From: Carya illinoinensis
Taxonomy: Eukaryota; Streptophyta; Magnoliopsida; Fagales; Juglandaceae
Reading direction: 5' to 3'
Assembly (NCBI RefSeq): GCF_018687715.1
Contig: NC_056761.1
Span: 16,010,001 to 16,074,000 of the forward strand
Length of the DNA stretch: 64,000 nt
Positions 45,401 through 57,669 of this stretch are shown piece by piece. The first letter of the stretch is position 1, and each line of letters starts with the position of its first letter. Position numbers and translations under genes: made by a program. Under the pieces are notes generated by a model, which had not been told where the DNA came from, made no database searches, and worked only from the letters and a program-made list of their open reading frames with translations.

Positions 45401-45561
45401 CTTCCATAAAATATCATTTAATCTCATATTTACGTTCCATAATATCCATTGATGCCTGAATTTGATGATAAACTCTCATCACAATTGTTCAACTTGGAGC
45501 ATATGTCATTTACGTAAGAAGTAGAACTAGTTGGTCTTAAGGAGCTCTCACATGTGCTTGA

Positions 45562-46580
45562 TGATTCACTCAAAAATGAGTAGCACAAAAACTATCTCAA
45601 GTGCAGGAGGATGTCGTGTAATAATTAGGAATAAAATTCTTAAATCGTCTTCTCGGAAAAAGTTGCTTAAATCCAAACTCCTATAAAATGGTGAAAAGTT
45701 TCACAAACAAAAGTGGTGGCATGTACAATGAATGGAAGAGTGCAACAGAAATAAAAAGGGCACTAGTCGTAGACTATATTCATACTTTTGGATTTTTTTT
45801 TAGTGTCGAAATTGAACATAAAAGACTAACAAATCGAAATTAACAATTAAAGATTCAACTACGCTAAACAATTTTAATTAATCTGAAAATTAAATAATAA
45901 ACAAAAATTAATTTAAAATATAATTATAATGCATATTTAATAGAAGCTTAAAGAAATAAGAAAAATAACTGGCATAAAATAAAATAAACAGTAAATAAAA
46001 TGTCCAAACTTTTAATCCAAAAATATCAAGAATACACCATAAACTTCAAATTGAAATTAAATAAAAAATAAGAAATGAAAAGAGCAAGTCAAATAGATGG
46101 AGATTGAAAACAGTGGACGAGACTGGACTGTAGTAGATTGGACCACTTATGGAGCTCTTCAACAGTGCTTCAGTGTAGACCCAAATACCTTTATCCCTGT
46201 GTGCTTGAAAATGAAAATTTGCTTAACCAAAAAATGGTGTGCCGCTTGAATTGAATGCCCAAAGAAAATTTAAGTGTGCGGCATTGATTTAATTCATAGT
46301 AGATATAATTGTGTGTGGCCTGAAATGAATGAATTAATGCCAATAGAGAAAAATTATTTGCGGCTGAAAAATTTGGCTCAATGAAAAAGCAAGTCCTCTT
46401 CCCTTTTTGGTTCCGTGCGGCACTCAATGAATATAAAATGGAATAATATGAGTTCGGCATCCCCTAAGTCCAATCTTCTTAATAGAAAGAAAAGTGTCGT
46501 ACCCCTCTTGAAGTCCAAATCAAATCCCAATTGACATCCTACCCGTGCCTTTTTGCTTTTTGACTTTTTTCATTTCTAAT
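45562..46580 (-). repeat. Athila 3' LTR (aligned part)
   Basis: Matches 62448-63480 along its length at roughly 90 per cent by eye, with both starting TGA(C/T)TCACTCAAAAAT. After 46580 the copies diverge, so either the LTR ends here or the other copy is truncated. Confidence 0.8.
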
Positions 46581-47872
46581 TTTTGTATTCTTTAGACTTG
46601 AAAAAAATAGAAATAAAAAAAAAATAAAATAAAAAAGAAAAAATAGAATATCAAAATTATGTTATGCATGTAAAAAAATATTATCCAATTAAATCACAAA
46701 TTATAAAATTAAGCATAAAATCATGCTATTAACCAATTTAAATCACAACTTAGATTTATGCATCTTAACAACTTTTTCCATCTAGAATCAATAATAATGT
46801 AATAAAATATTTCAGCTCAATCAAACTGCTCAACTAGCATTTTGCTAATCGTTTAACAAAATAGTGAAAATTTAGTTGAGATGAACATTGCATAAAAATC
46901 AAAATCCAAATAAAAGTAATCAAACACAATTTTAAATTCTTACAAAAGGTGATTCATGATAACTCAACCCAGGAGTTATACCACCAAGACTGTCTCAACA
47001 ATCATTCACATAGAATTGGGGAAAATGTCTTAGAACTTAGATGTGTGTAGCTACACGGTTGTGTATTCCTCATTACTAGTCATGATTTTTCAACATTAAG
47101 ATTAATTATTTTTTATTCTAACCACCTCAAAGCCCAAGAGACTAGCAGTTTTCACGCCAACTCTATTTCAAGGCTGAACACTCAACTCCCAAAGTTAGGA
47201 TAACTATTTCTAGTCATTTACTTAGGAAAGTTCATTAAGATGCCTTTATCTTATTCTTCTCCTTTTTTTTTTCTAGATTCTTTTTGAATCCTTTTTTTTT
47301 CTTTTTATTTTTTTCTTTGTTTTTTTTTTTTAGCATAGCTCGGTAGCCCTACAGTTTACTTCTCTTGTGTTAAATCAGTGGACAGTAAATGATGAATACT
47401 ACAGGTATAAGCATGTGTAAAATGTCCTTCAAACTTTTCTCTTCGTTCAATATAAATCTTACCAAGTTTCATCTCAATAAATATAGCAGCCCGGTGTTTC
47501 AGACCATACATCAACAAAATATAATGCATAAGAAATTATGCTCTATGCTCAAGGTTGAAAATAAATCTTCACAAAATAATTTTACTCAATCACTTCATCA
47601 AGGTGCTCAAATTTCACAAGGTACTAGAAATGAAATGTGTGTCAATCATATATGTATCAATGCACATCATATTAATGCAATTGTTTTTTTTAAAATCTGT
47701 TCACACACGCTACCCCCAACTAGTGAGAGACATGGTGCTCAATGAATCGAACGAAAGAAAACAAAATGCACAAGAAGAAGTAAGCAACATGGACAACCAA
47801 TCATGTGATATAAAATGAGAGCAAAACAACAAATATAAATAAAAGATAAAATGCAATTGAAGAAATAAATAA
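46581..47872 (-). other. Athila 3' untranslated region
   Basis: Between integrase and 3' LTR no env-like ORF is visible. A pyrimidine-rich tract on the plus strand (47246-47333) reads as A/G-rich on the element's strand and may contain the PPT. Confidence 0.5.
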
Positions 47873-49150
47873 TTAAATAAATAAAAATAAAAAAACTTCC
47901 CCGGGGTCTTGCACAAGCAAGATCTCTTTGCTTGGATCAAAGGCAGTCATAAACGGCTTTAGACGTTGTCCATTGACAGTGAAGCTATTGCCATTATTCG
48001 GATTGATAATGTCTACCGCCCCGTGAGGATGAACCTCCTTTATAATGTACAGATCACTCCATCGGGATTTCAGCTTTCCGAGAAAAAGATGTAGTCTAGA
48101 ATTATAGAGGCTCACTTTCTGATCAAGGACAAGATGTTTATCATGGATCTTCTTGTCATGCAAGGCCTTCATTCGCTCCTTTGCTAAGTGAGAATTGTCA
48201 TAGACTTCCCTCCTTACTTCATCAAGCTCCTAAATCTGTAACTTTTTTTAAACCTTTGGCAGCATCAAGTGAAAAGTTAATTTGCTCAATGCCCCATAAA
48301 GCACGATGTTGAATCTTAATAGGTAAATGACAAGCCCGACCATAAACAAATCTATAAGGTGACATCCCTAAGTTAGTTTTAAATGTAGTCCTATAAGCCT
48401 AGATAGCATCAACCTGTTTTTCAGACCAGTCCTTCCGAGTGGTACGGATTGTTTTTTTAAGAATAAGTTTAATCCCTCTATTGGCCAACTCAGCTTGACT
48501 ATTAGTTTGGGGGTAATATGGAGTAGAGACTTTGTGAGTCACTCCATATTTCTGCATAAGTTTTTGAAAATGTTTGTTACAAAAATGTGAACCTCCATCA
48601 CTAATAATCGTCTTGGGCATGCCAAAATATGCAAACAACTCTTTTAAGAAACGGATAACAACTTTATGGTCATTTGTTCTACAAGGTATGGCCTCTACCT
48701 ATTTTGAAACATAATCCATAGCAACTAAAATATAAGAATGCCCAAATGAATTTGGAAATAGTCCCATAAAATCAATCCCCCAACAATCAAATATCTCAAG
48801 TGTAAGAATAGAGGAAAGAGGCATCATGTTACGTGCTGTGACTTTCCCAAGTTTCTAACAAGGCTTACATGTCTTGCAAAAAAACTCCACATCTCTAAAA
48901 ATAGTGAGCCAATAGAGTCCACTTTGTAAAATTTTGGCAACAGTTTTCTTAGCTACAAAATGGCGTCTACAAGTCCCAGTATGACAAAAGTGAAAAACAC
49001 AGATAAACTCATCATCAGGAATACATTGACGCACCAACTGATGAGTACAAGACTTAAAAAGATAAGGAGTGTCGAAGTAATAAAATCATACCTCTGCAAG
49101 GAATTTACGCTTGTTATGGGTTGTCCAATGCTCTGACATCCTGTTAGTAA
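47873..49150 (-). pseudogene. Athila integrase
   Basis: The zinc-binding domain is visible as CHTGTCRRHF...FCKTCKPC (HHCC) near 49000-48860. The core has the first Asp in a GIDFMG-like stretch near 48770, the second in IISDGGSHFCNKHFQ near 48600 and the Glu in NSQAELANRG near 48490. The C-terminal part (LFLGKLKSRWSDLYIIKEVH) ends at 47873. A TAG interrupts the core (DYVSK-stop-VEA near 48700), so it is non-functional. Confidence 0.9.
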
Positions 49151-49175
49151 CAAGGTAATTCACAATGTTTGTGAA

Positions 49176-49613
49176 TCATAGAGTGAGCGACACTGCAAAA
49201 AGATACTCATCAAGAAAATTTTCATTTAAGGGAGGAATAGATGTAGATACATTAGGTAGCTGTAGTTGTGACAGGTGATTAGCTACCTCATTCTCGACTC
49301 CCTTCTTATCTCGAATAGTAATGTCAGACTCTTGGAGTAAAAGGATCCAACGTATAAACCTGGGTTTAGCATCATTCTTTGCCAACAAATACTTAGGAGC
49401 AGAATGGTCAATAAAATTGATAACATGAGACCCAATAATGTAAGAATGAAATTTATCTAAAGCAAACACAATAGTTAATAACTCATTCTCGGTAGTGGTG
49501 CAATTTTTCTGTGCATCATTCAAAGTACGACTTGCATAATAAATGACCGAAGGCTTATTGTCCACTCTTTGGCCAAGAACGGCACCAAGAGCAAAATCAC
49601 TAGCGTCAGTCAT
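49176..49613 (-). pseudogene. Athila RNase H domain
   Basis: Reads TDASDFALGAVLGQ, VIYYASRTLNDAQKN, then TTTENELLTIVFALDKF. The catalytic D-E-D pattern of LTR-element RNase H begins with TDAS. It ends with the GVENEVANHLSQL tether before the integrase. Confidence 0.92.
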
Positions 49614-49634
49614 AATTTCAAATGGTAAGTCCCA

Positions 49635-50585
49635 TCAAGGAGTTTGCATAATAAGTGTAACTGTTAAGTGTTTCTTCAGGGTCTCAAAAGCATGCTGACA
49701 CTCATCAATCCAAACAAAAGTAGTATCATTTTGCAATAGAGTATATAATGGTTTTGTAATACTACTAAAGCCTTGAATGAAACGCCGATAGAAGCTAGCG
49801 TGACCAAGAAAAAAATGAATATCCTTCACTGTCTTAGAAATGGGTAATTGAGATATTAATTCTATCTTGGCCCTATCAACCTCTATTCCACATTCAGAAA
49901 CTAAAGGTCTAAGTACCAAACCACTAGTGACCATAAACTGACATTTCTCCTAATTTAGCAATAAATTCTTCTCCTCACATCTTTTCAACACAGCAGTAAG
50001 ATTTTTTAAACAGACATCAAAAGATTTACCAAATACAGAAATATCATCCATAAAAACCTCACACATGTCATCAAGTATATTAGAAAAAATGCTCATCATA
50101 CAGTGCTAAAAAGTAGCAGGTGCATTACATAAATCAAATGACATTCTTCTAAAAGCAAAAGTACCAAAGGGGCAAGTGAATGTGGTCTTCTCTTTGATCC
50201 TTTGGTACTATGGCAATTTGATAATAACCAGAAAACCATCCAAGAAACAATAAAAAGCATTACCCACTACTTTTTCTAACATCTGATCTAGGAAAGGTAA
50301 TGGGAAGTGATCTTTTCGACTGACCGAGTTCAACTTTCGATAGTCAATACACATTCTACAACCCGTTACCTTCCTAGTCGGGATCAAATCACCATTAGCA
50401 TTTTTAATAATAGTTAAACAAGATTTTTTTTGTATTACTTGTGTCGGACTTACCCACTTGCTGTCGGAGATATGATAGATGATGCCCACAGCTAACAATT
50501 TCAGCAGTTCATTCTTCACCACCTCCTTCATGGTAGGATTCAACCTCAGCTGTGCATCACGAACTGGTCTCGCATCTCCTTCCAA
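49635..50585 (-). pseudogene. Athila reverse transcriptase
   Basis: Blocks in order: NELLKLLAVGIIYHISDSKW, CRMCIDYRKLNSVSRKDHFP, LPFLDQMLEKV, the active site FMDD (within a frame-shifted FMDDISVFG near 50050), then FFLGHASFYRRFIQGFSSIT and PLYTLLQND. Frame changes near 50210 and a stop near 49935 interrupt it. Confidence 0.92.
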
Positions 50586-50919
50586 AAAAATGTTGTGGGT
50601 ACAAATTGAAGGGTCAATACCGTTGATGTCTGCAATAGTTCAACCTATCACTCCTCGATGATGTCTCAACACTGTTAATAATTCTTCTTCCTTCTTCTAA
50701 ATAAGTTGAAAAGAAATGACCACTGGAAATGTATCCTCAATTGGGCCCATAAAAACATACTTCAACTTCTCGGGTATTGGCTTCAACTCTAGTATTGAGA
50801 TTTTTTTTTTCTGAAGACTTCATGGCTTCCGGTAAATCAAGAGCTTCAAAAACTGGCTTACGCCAATTACTTGTGTAACTCACATCTGATAACTGAAAAG
50901 ACACAATTGTCTCTGTCAA

Positions 50920-51470
50920 CTACCCATCTAATTCTGTCAACTCTAATAATGTAGGAATTATCTTAAGAAGAACCTCAGACTGCTCATGAAAACCATCCTT
51001 AGATGTACTCTCAGAATCAAATACTAAAAACAACTTTGAAACGTCAAAATCATACACCATATCAATAGCATGCACATCTAAATAGTCGCATCCACTAGGC
51101 ATCTTGCAAGCGTTGAACACATTCATCTCTAATGTGATATTCCCGAAAGTATGATTCAGGACTCCACTTCGACAATTGATAAGTGCATTAGAAGTAATAA
51201 GAAATGGGCATCCAAGGATGACAGGCACATGGTGAATAGTGAAAACTGGCTGCTGCATGTCAAGAACTACAAAATCCAATAGGTAATAAAATTTGTCCAC
51301 CTGGACCAGCACATTTTTAACTATACCCTTCAGTACTTTAACTGATCTATCAGCCAACTGTAGCATGATTGAGGTCTTTTCAGCTCACCCAATCCTAACT
51401 ACTCATACACTGAGAATGGTAACAAGTTCATACTATTCCCCAAATCAACTAAAACTCTCCCAATGACTCA
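50920..51470 (-). pseudogene. Athila protease
   Basis: A DLGNSMNLLP motif near 51450 gives the retropepsin active-site Asp in the Athila form. LQLADRSVK and HVPVILGCPFLITSNALINC follow. A stop separates the active-site segment from the rest. Confidence 0.85.
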
Positions 51471-51589
51471 TCAATCATAATGGAAATGTGGGGAGAGCCG
51501 GGATCTCCAAACTTCTAAGGAGTCTCGCTCCATATTAGTGCAATAACTTGCTCTGTTAGGAAGACTTTTTTCTTCACATTTAGCTTTCT

Positions 51590-52468
51590 CTTCACTGTAC
51601 ACAAGTCCTTCAAAAATTTTGCATATGAAGGCACTTGTTGGCATCCAAAAGTGGAATATTAATCTTTACTTGTTTGAAAATATCTTGAATCTCAGTGTGA
51701 TATTTGTTCTTTTGGTCAGCTGCCAATCTCTGAGGATAGGGAACCACAAGTTGGTACCCCTTACTAGTTTCAGCCTCTCCACTCACAGGCTTCTTTGACT
51801 CTTGCCTCACTTCCTTTGGTTCTTTCTCAGTTTCATCAGTCTCTATTATATCTTCAGATTTAAAATTAACTACATATTTGTCCATAATAATATTAGGTTA
51901 GGGAACTTCCTTCCCACTTTTCAAAGTAAGAATAGCTTTTGCTGTCTCAATAATGTTCACTGAGACATTATACACTTGTTGTTGTTGTTGCTTGTATACT
52001 TGAGGATTAGGCTGAGGCTATGCTGGAAATTTCTCATTCTCTAGAGTGCTCAATCTTGTACTCATCTTATTAATAGTACCTGGCAACTCATTTATGGTTT
52101 GAGTGTTCTGATTATTTGTGGTGGCCTGAATCTGCATGAATTTCTGAAGTGTATTGGCCATCTGTATCATACTGTCGTTTAGAGACTTCTTTGCAAATGA
52201 TTGAGGCTGAGAATTCTGTGCAGCTACATGAGGCTGAAATCTAGCAAGCGCTACAAAAGGGTAGCTCTGAGAACTCTGATATGGCTGATACTAGTGCTGA
52301 GGGGCACTTTGATGAAATGGCTGTTGCGAAGTTGGTGGAGACCGGCCAGGCTGATCATTTCTCCATGAGAATTTTGGGTGATTCTTCTACTTCGGATTAT
52401 GTGTTGGAAAATACTGATTTTGTGCTCTGTTAACCCAATTAGTTGATTGCATAAGCTCGGACCCACTT
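51590..52468 (-). pseudogene. Athila gag, 3' part
   Basis: Continues gag across the LARD insertion. Joining across one copy of the AAGTG target site gives an uninterrupted frame (FQESGSELMQSTNW). PKFSWRNDQPGRSPP, a Gln-rich linker and a coiled-coil-like segment (NELPGTINKMSTRLSTLENE) follow. The tail reads VPYPQRLAADQKNKYHTEIQ. Stops are present near 52390 and 52290. Confidence 0.88.
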
Positions 52469-55400
52469 TGTGACGCCCCCAAATTCCGTTTGGGATCGGA
52501 CGGACATTTGAAGCGTCGAGACATGCAACACAAGGTTACCTGCCCCCGTTCATGACATATAAGATGCAATATTCCTAACATGCATCTAACAATATGCAAT
52601 ATTCGCAGCGGATAAATTTTTTCTTTAGCAATACTATGCACCAAATTGAAAATATCTCAAATGCTTAAAACATACTTCATACATAAAAATCCATTGAACA
52701 ACTAAGATCACAACACTAGTCCAAAATGGTTATGATCCAAAAAGTAGTAGAGATGCAACTCAATCGTACAAGTAGTAATTTACGTTAATTACTATATCAA
52801 CATTTATGTCGCACCGTCACTTAGTCAACTGTGTCTAGTTGATCAGCTCCTGATTCTCCTTCAGGTCCTGTAACAAGATCTACCATTCGGGGGGAATGGT
52901 AGTTGGGACTACCAAAGTGAGATTTGATTACAAATCTCAGCAAGTTAACAAAAAACTTCCATACAGACTAATGATACATGTATGACAGTAAAAGCATAAA
53001 TGCATAATCAAATTCATAAGTAATTAAAGCATAACTTAGCGTACAACATAGCATAATTGACATAGCTTAAATTGAATCATGAACTGAACTTGACTTGACA
53101 TGAACTTGATCTGAAATTTGACTTAGTATGAACTTGCTCTGAAACTTGAATTAACATGAAAAATACATACTCCACAGTTGTTGTGGCCCCATGTATTCTA
53201 CACAAACTTGACTTAACATTAAAAATACATACTCCACAGTTGTTGTGGCCCCATGTATTCGACATAAACTTGACTTAACATGAAAAATACATACTCCACA
53301 GTTGTTGTGGCCCCATGTATTCTACGTGTAAATACATACTCCACAGTTGTTGTGGCCCCATGTATTCTACACAAACTTGACTTAACATGAAAAATACATA
53401 CTCCACAGTTGTTGTGGCCCCATGTATTCTACGTGTAAATACATACTCCACAGTTGTTGTGGCCCCATGTATTCTACGCATCACAATTGTAGTAAAATAC
53501 ATACTCCACAGTTGTTGTGGCCCCATGTATTCTACACAAACATAATGTACTCAAGATGAAACGTGACTTGAACATAACTTGAAATACATGACCAACTTGA
53601 GATAGAAACATTTCGTAACATGGCATAACATATAATAGACAACATATTTAACATGACATACTTGCAACAGTGAATATTACATGACTTGACATACATGTAA
53701 TAGATGGCATACTTAGCATGACGTACTTGTAATGTACAGTAATACATAACCGAATATATTATGTAACAGATAAAAATTGATGACAGAATAAATTCTGTAT
53801 AATAAACAATTACGTGATAACTTGGCGTGGCATGACATATATGATAACACACATACATACACTATAGTTCTTTTACTTAGCACACATACACAGTAGACTG
53901 CTAGTAAGTTAAAAGCTAACTTACTTCGATCTCCGCGTTTCTTATAAAACCTCAAGCGCGATCACGAGGAACTGTAATTAGTGATTCTAAAAGTTAGTAC
54001 TAAATCACTAATAATTTGAAATATGGAAAAATACTAACTTAAAGAGTAAAATTTTCATTTTACTTCCTACATGTAGGAAAATGATCGTTTTACCCATAAC
54101 TTAAGGATTTTACATACTAACTCCAAAAGTCACCAAAATTTACATGCCTCATGTAAATTTCCTCAACTCAAATATCAATTTAGAAAAATTTAAAACTAAT
54201 CACAACTATTAAAACTCCATAGGGCCGAAATTCTCATATGCTATTTCTATTGATTTTTGTTTCTAACTTGTTTTGATCAACCTTTTGATCTATGACTTAT
54301 AAATATGTGATCTTCAAACCAAACCATCACATGGTTTAAAAAGATGTCCTAAAACATATATAAGCTTCTAATTCAAGATCACATGGTTAAAAATTAACCA
54401 AAACATAAATTTAGCCAAGAACATCCACACTTTGGCTTATCTGAATATCTCTTTGTATAAAATTTCATATCTTTGAAACTAACATCAAATATCTTCAAAA
54501 TAATAATATAACATGTATATAAGATGCTTAGGATCCTCCAATAAAATTATCAAAGTCATTAGAATAGGTTTAGACCACCAAAGAGTTAAACTTTCTCAAA
54601 ATAGAAACTGTTTTTCTTCTTCCAGTTTCTAAGTTTCTAAATCTAAGCAAATATTTCATCAAAACCTTCAATCATGCAAAAATCCTCAACCAATAGTCAT
54701 ATATACATGTTAACAATACTCCATAAAAATTTCGGACCAATATCTATCCATTAGCTTGGTCAAAAACTCCAAACTATAACATATTCTCCAGTTTATCTCC
54801 CAGAATGACCTTTCTATAGTTTACACAATATTTGACTGACCAAATGATCTTCAAATGGGGCAAATAAGATATCCATGTAAACTAGACTAAAAAAGGAACA
54901 ACTTATATGAAGGAGACTTTATGATAAAACACTTACAACAGCTTCGAAATGGGCATGCAAAAGAACTCCTAAAAGCTGTCCGAGAGAGAATGTTTGATAT
55001 TCTTTTAAAGAAACGTGTAAATGAAGATAAGTTCGTGAGTGATGGCTGGAGATGCTTATGGAAGAGATAAGGGAGATGATAAGGCTAGAGTTGAGAGTTG
55101 AGTGTGGTTTTCTCCTACCCAAAATATCTATAAAATATTATCTCAAAATATTCTATCCAATAATATCTATAAAAATCAGCTCAATATATTTTCCAAATGT
55201 GGAGTAGACTTGGAAGAGTAAGGTGGCTAAAATCTTTCTATGTGTATTTTAAATCTCTATTCTTAAGATATTTTCCAAATGTGTATTTTGCTTAGGTGTC
55301 ATGATCTCACACCTTGATTTCCTTCACAATTTCATCTAATGGTTTCTCTTTGTGCCAAGTATCTAATACTATTCATTATGTGTGGTTAAGATCTTGCCAA

Positions 55401-55761
55401 GTGTCCAAATAAAATATCGCTATCCTAATTTGGACATTTCACACTATGATTTTGAAAATACTGCGCTTAGTACATTTACCGAGGTTACTATTCACTCCAA
55501 AAATAAACGTAATAAACTTAGTACTGAAAAATTCTAAATATTTAATTAAGCCTAGTGGTGTAGACTATAATGTATTCTGACACTTTTAACTATCTCAAAT
55601 AATTAAAATCGCATTTCTAGCACCATAGTGAGTGATAACACTAACTATGTTGACAGGCTAAAATTTATGCGATTAGTCGATTCGTGTAAACTTACAGAGT
55701 TTTCACGAGGTTCCTAAAGTCAATAGAAATTCCTTAATTGAATTTCTAGCGGGCTGTTACA
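52469..55761 (-). repeat. LARD 3' LTR (3293 bp)
   Basis: Almost identical to 57991-61286 at a constant offset of 5522 until a 3-base indel near 54163. It contains the seven-copy hairpin minisatellite and no believable ORF; the open frames through the minisatellite are by-products of its repeats. Confidence 0.95.
53159..53535. repeat. Seven-copy hairpin minisatellite in the LARD 3' LTR
   Basis: A ~38-bp core starting AATACATACTCCACAGTTG and ending CCCCATGTATTC repeats seven times (near 53161, 53224, 53286, 53329, 53393, 53438 and 53496) with spacers of about 6 or 24 bases. Each core is an inverted repeat: AATACAT pairs with ATGTATT, and CCACA with TGTGG inside it. Confidence 0.92.
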
Positions 55762-55762
55762 A

Positions 55763-55774
55763 TCTCCCCTCCTA
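55763..55774 (-). other. LARD polypurine tract
   Basis: The minus strand reads TAGGAGGGGAGA directly before the LTR's TGTAACAG. The preceding minus-strand bases (55775-55815) still read like the last codons of a gypsy pol frame (DFEDE.FF-type) seen just before the PPT in chromoviruses. Confidence 0.88.
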
Positions 55775-56170
55775 AAAAAAAAGATTTCGTCCTCGAAATC
55801 GAATTAAATAAGAAGTAGCAATTTAATGAGGAGGTGTTGCTTACCAACCTATTGTCTATCCCGTATATATTTGCCTTTGAGATTATGTCATTCCTTAACT
55901 CTCTTACTTTAATCAACAATTAGATTATACTTCTTTGCACAAGGTTGGCCAAGTTGTAGCGACATACTCTCCAAACCTAAAACTTTAAGTAAATAATCTT
56001 CCGAAACTCTTCTTTAGAAAAGCATAGGTGATATACTTTAAATGTTCTTGTAAATACCATAGTTAGTAGAGAATTCATCAAAATTAAGCCGTTAACCTCT
56101 CTCTTTTTAACAAAATCGGTGGCACTCTGTTTTAGACCAGACAACTCTGATCCGCGTGATTTTTATAGGT
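55775..56170. other. LARD interior, non-coding
   Basis: AT-rich stretch between the PPT side and the antisense unit. Only the short pol-end trace next to the PPT was recognised. Confidence 0.5.
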
Positions 56171-56318
56171 CTTCTGTAGTTGTCAGGCGCCGCATAGCTA
56201 CGACACTACTTTGTTCTTCTGTAATTGTCAGGCACCGCAGCTATGATACTACATTGCTCTTGTCTCTTGTAGAGAAATGATTCACGAGAGGTGATTCGTC
56301 ATAATTTTCTCTATAAAA
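56171..56318 (+). promoter_or_regulatory. Promoter-like region of the antisense ORF: 45-bp direct repeat and TATA box
   Basis: A repeat starting CTTCTGTAGTTGTCAGGC occurs at 56171 and 56216 (45-bp period). TATAAAA follows at 56312-56318, about 100 bases before the ATG. The stretch from the TATA box to the ATG is CT-rich (TTCATCTTCTTTCTCATC), like a plant 5' UTR. Confidence 0.65.
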
Positions 56319-56419
56319 GAATTATTCAGTTCATCTTCTTTCTCATCTCATCTTCTTCACTTTTCTAAAATTAATCTGCATTCTTACTCTGCAATCTCTT
56401 TCTGCTTACTCACTTTGCA

Positions 56420-56848
56420 ATGGCTCAGCAATCTTCTCATTGCCAAAACATGAGGTATTCTGCACCTCGTTCCCCAGTTGTTTCTGCTTCTTCCATAGGT
56501 GCTATTATGCAATCAAATAATGATCTGACTAATAAGTCAGAAAATGAACTTATCTACGAGCTTGTGAGTCTCGGTACTCGATACTCATCAGCCATTGTCG
56601 CATATTCTCAGAGACTGCAATCCAGGACTGGTGGGGTTGACAAACTCCACGAGAGTATTTCTCTGATTCAGAGGCTTCTTATGGAATCCAACATGAAGAT
56701 AGAAGCAGTAAAGCGAGAGAACAGAGATTTAAAATCTTTGCTTAACTCTTCTTTTCGAGTGGCTACTCCTTTAGATAGGAGAGGCATGCAGATTTTTGAA
56801 GAGCAAGAACGTTTAAAGATTGAGGCAAAGAGCCTCAAATTTCTGTAA
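56420..56848 (+). CDS. Antisense 142-residue ORF inside the LARD element
   Basis: An intact ATG-to-TAA frame on the strand opposite to the element's transcription, located between the gag scrap and the 3' LTR. The protein is Ser/Gln-rich at its N-terminus (MAQQSSHCQNMRYSAPRSPV). From about residue 35 it becomes a charged helical segment (ESISLIQRLLMESNMKIEAV, KRENRDLKSLL, EEQERLKIEAKSL) with coiled-coil heptads. No catalytic motif, membrane segment or zinc site is visible. It has a TATA box, CT-rich leader and AATAAA signal of its own. Additional antisense ORFs of unknown function between pol and the 3' LTR are known from several plant Ty3/gypsy lineages. Whether this one belongs to such a family or came from a host gene I cannot tell. 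Confidence 0.7.
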   Translation: MAQQSSHCQNMRYSAPRSPVVSASSIGAIMQSNNDLTNKSENELIYELVSLGTRYSSAIVAYSQRLQSRTGGVDKLHESISLIQRLLMESNMKIEAVKRENRDLKSLLNSSFRVATPLDRRGMQIFEEQERLKIEAKSLKFL

Positions 56849-56862
56849 TTTTGCTTTATGAT

Positions 56863-56868
56863 AATAAA
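56863..56868 (+). terminator. Poly(A) signal of the antisense ORF
   Basis: AATAAA begins 15 bases after the end of the antisense ORF, in a T/A-rich context suited to plant 3' processing. Confidence 0.5.
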
Positions 56869-56869
56869 A

Positions 56870-57669
56870 TAATACTTCACAAATATTCATATTTGTGTTT
56901 CTATCTTCTGGTATATGTTTTATGTACTCCATTTTATTTCTTTCAGGGATTTTCATATATATGACATGATCCAATGACTCATATAAATATGCATTTAATC
57001 ATGCATATCCAAACTCTCAGTAATCTTCAAGTTAATAAAAACCTCAAGGAGTTCTACTGGTCTAGGACTAACTTACTTCTTTATAATCGCAACAATCAGT
57101 CATCTTCCTAGGTGGTACTTTGATAACTGACCAGTTAATAACTTAAACTTGAAACTTTCTCTCTTATGATTCTCATAACTCTTCTATCCATCATAAATTA
57201 TCAATTATTCTAACTCTAAATGATTTGTTCCTAATGTTCACATAAATCTTCAAGACCAAGATTTTACTCTCCATATAATAGTCTTCAAAAGAATATCGAT
57301 CTATGTATCCATAAAGATAGTGCTTTGCCAGAAATCATTTACTGGCGGCGTGGTAATACTATTATCATAAATGAATCCTACTAAGGCTAAAGCTTCTCCT
57401 AATCAAATTACTCTTCCAAACACAATTTCTATCGTATTTTTAGAATCGAAACAATTCTCTAAATATGTGGAATACCATTCATCAATCCTACATATCCTTT
57501 CCCATATTACTAAAATGTATTCTATATCTACATTGGTATGAACAATAATACTTCTAATGAAAATTTTTTTTACTCTTACCACTAGAGTAACAATTCAACT
57601 TCCAAGCTGAATTCTCAAGCACCACAATTAATAGAAACAATGACTCGTTTGAATCAAACAATGTACAAT
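56870..57669. other. LARD interior, no gene seen
   Basis: AT-rich with no recognisable domain on either strand. It occupies the place where pol would be in an autonomous relative. Confidence 0.5.

Noticed and set aside
52387..52644. Minus-strand open frame crossing the LARD LTR edge, and its twin at 57921-58166
   Set aside because: They straddle element boundaries and differ only where the flanks differ; they are chance frames in the LTR end.
53275..53526. Open frame encoding repeated GPQQLWSMYF-like peptide
   Set aside because: It is only the translation of the minisatellite; there is no codon bias or start context, and it lies within the LTR.
53159..53535. Regularly spaced identical repeats that could be mistaken for a CRISPR array
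   Set aside because: Spacers are themselves repeated and of only two kinds, the array lies inside a plant LTR, and no cas genes exist in a plant nuclear genome.
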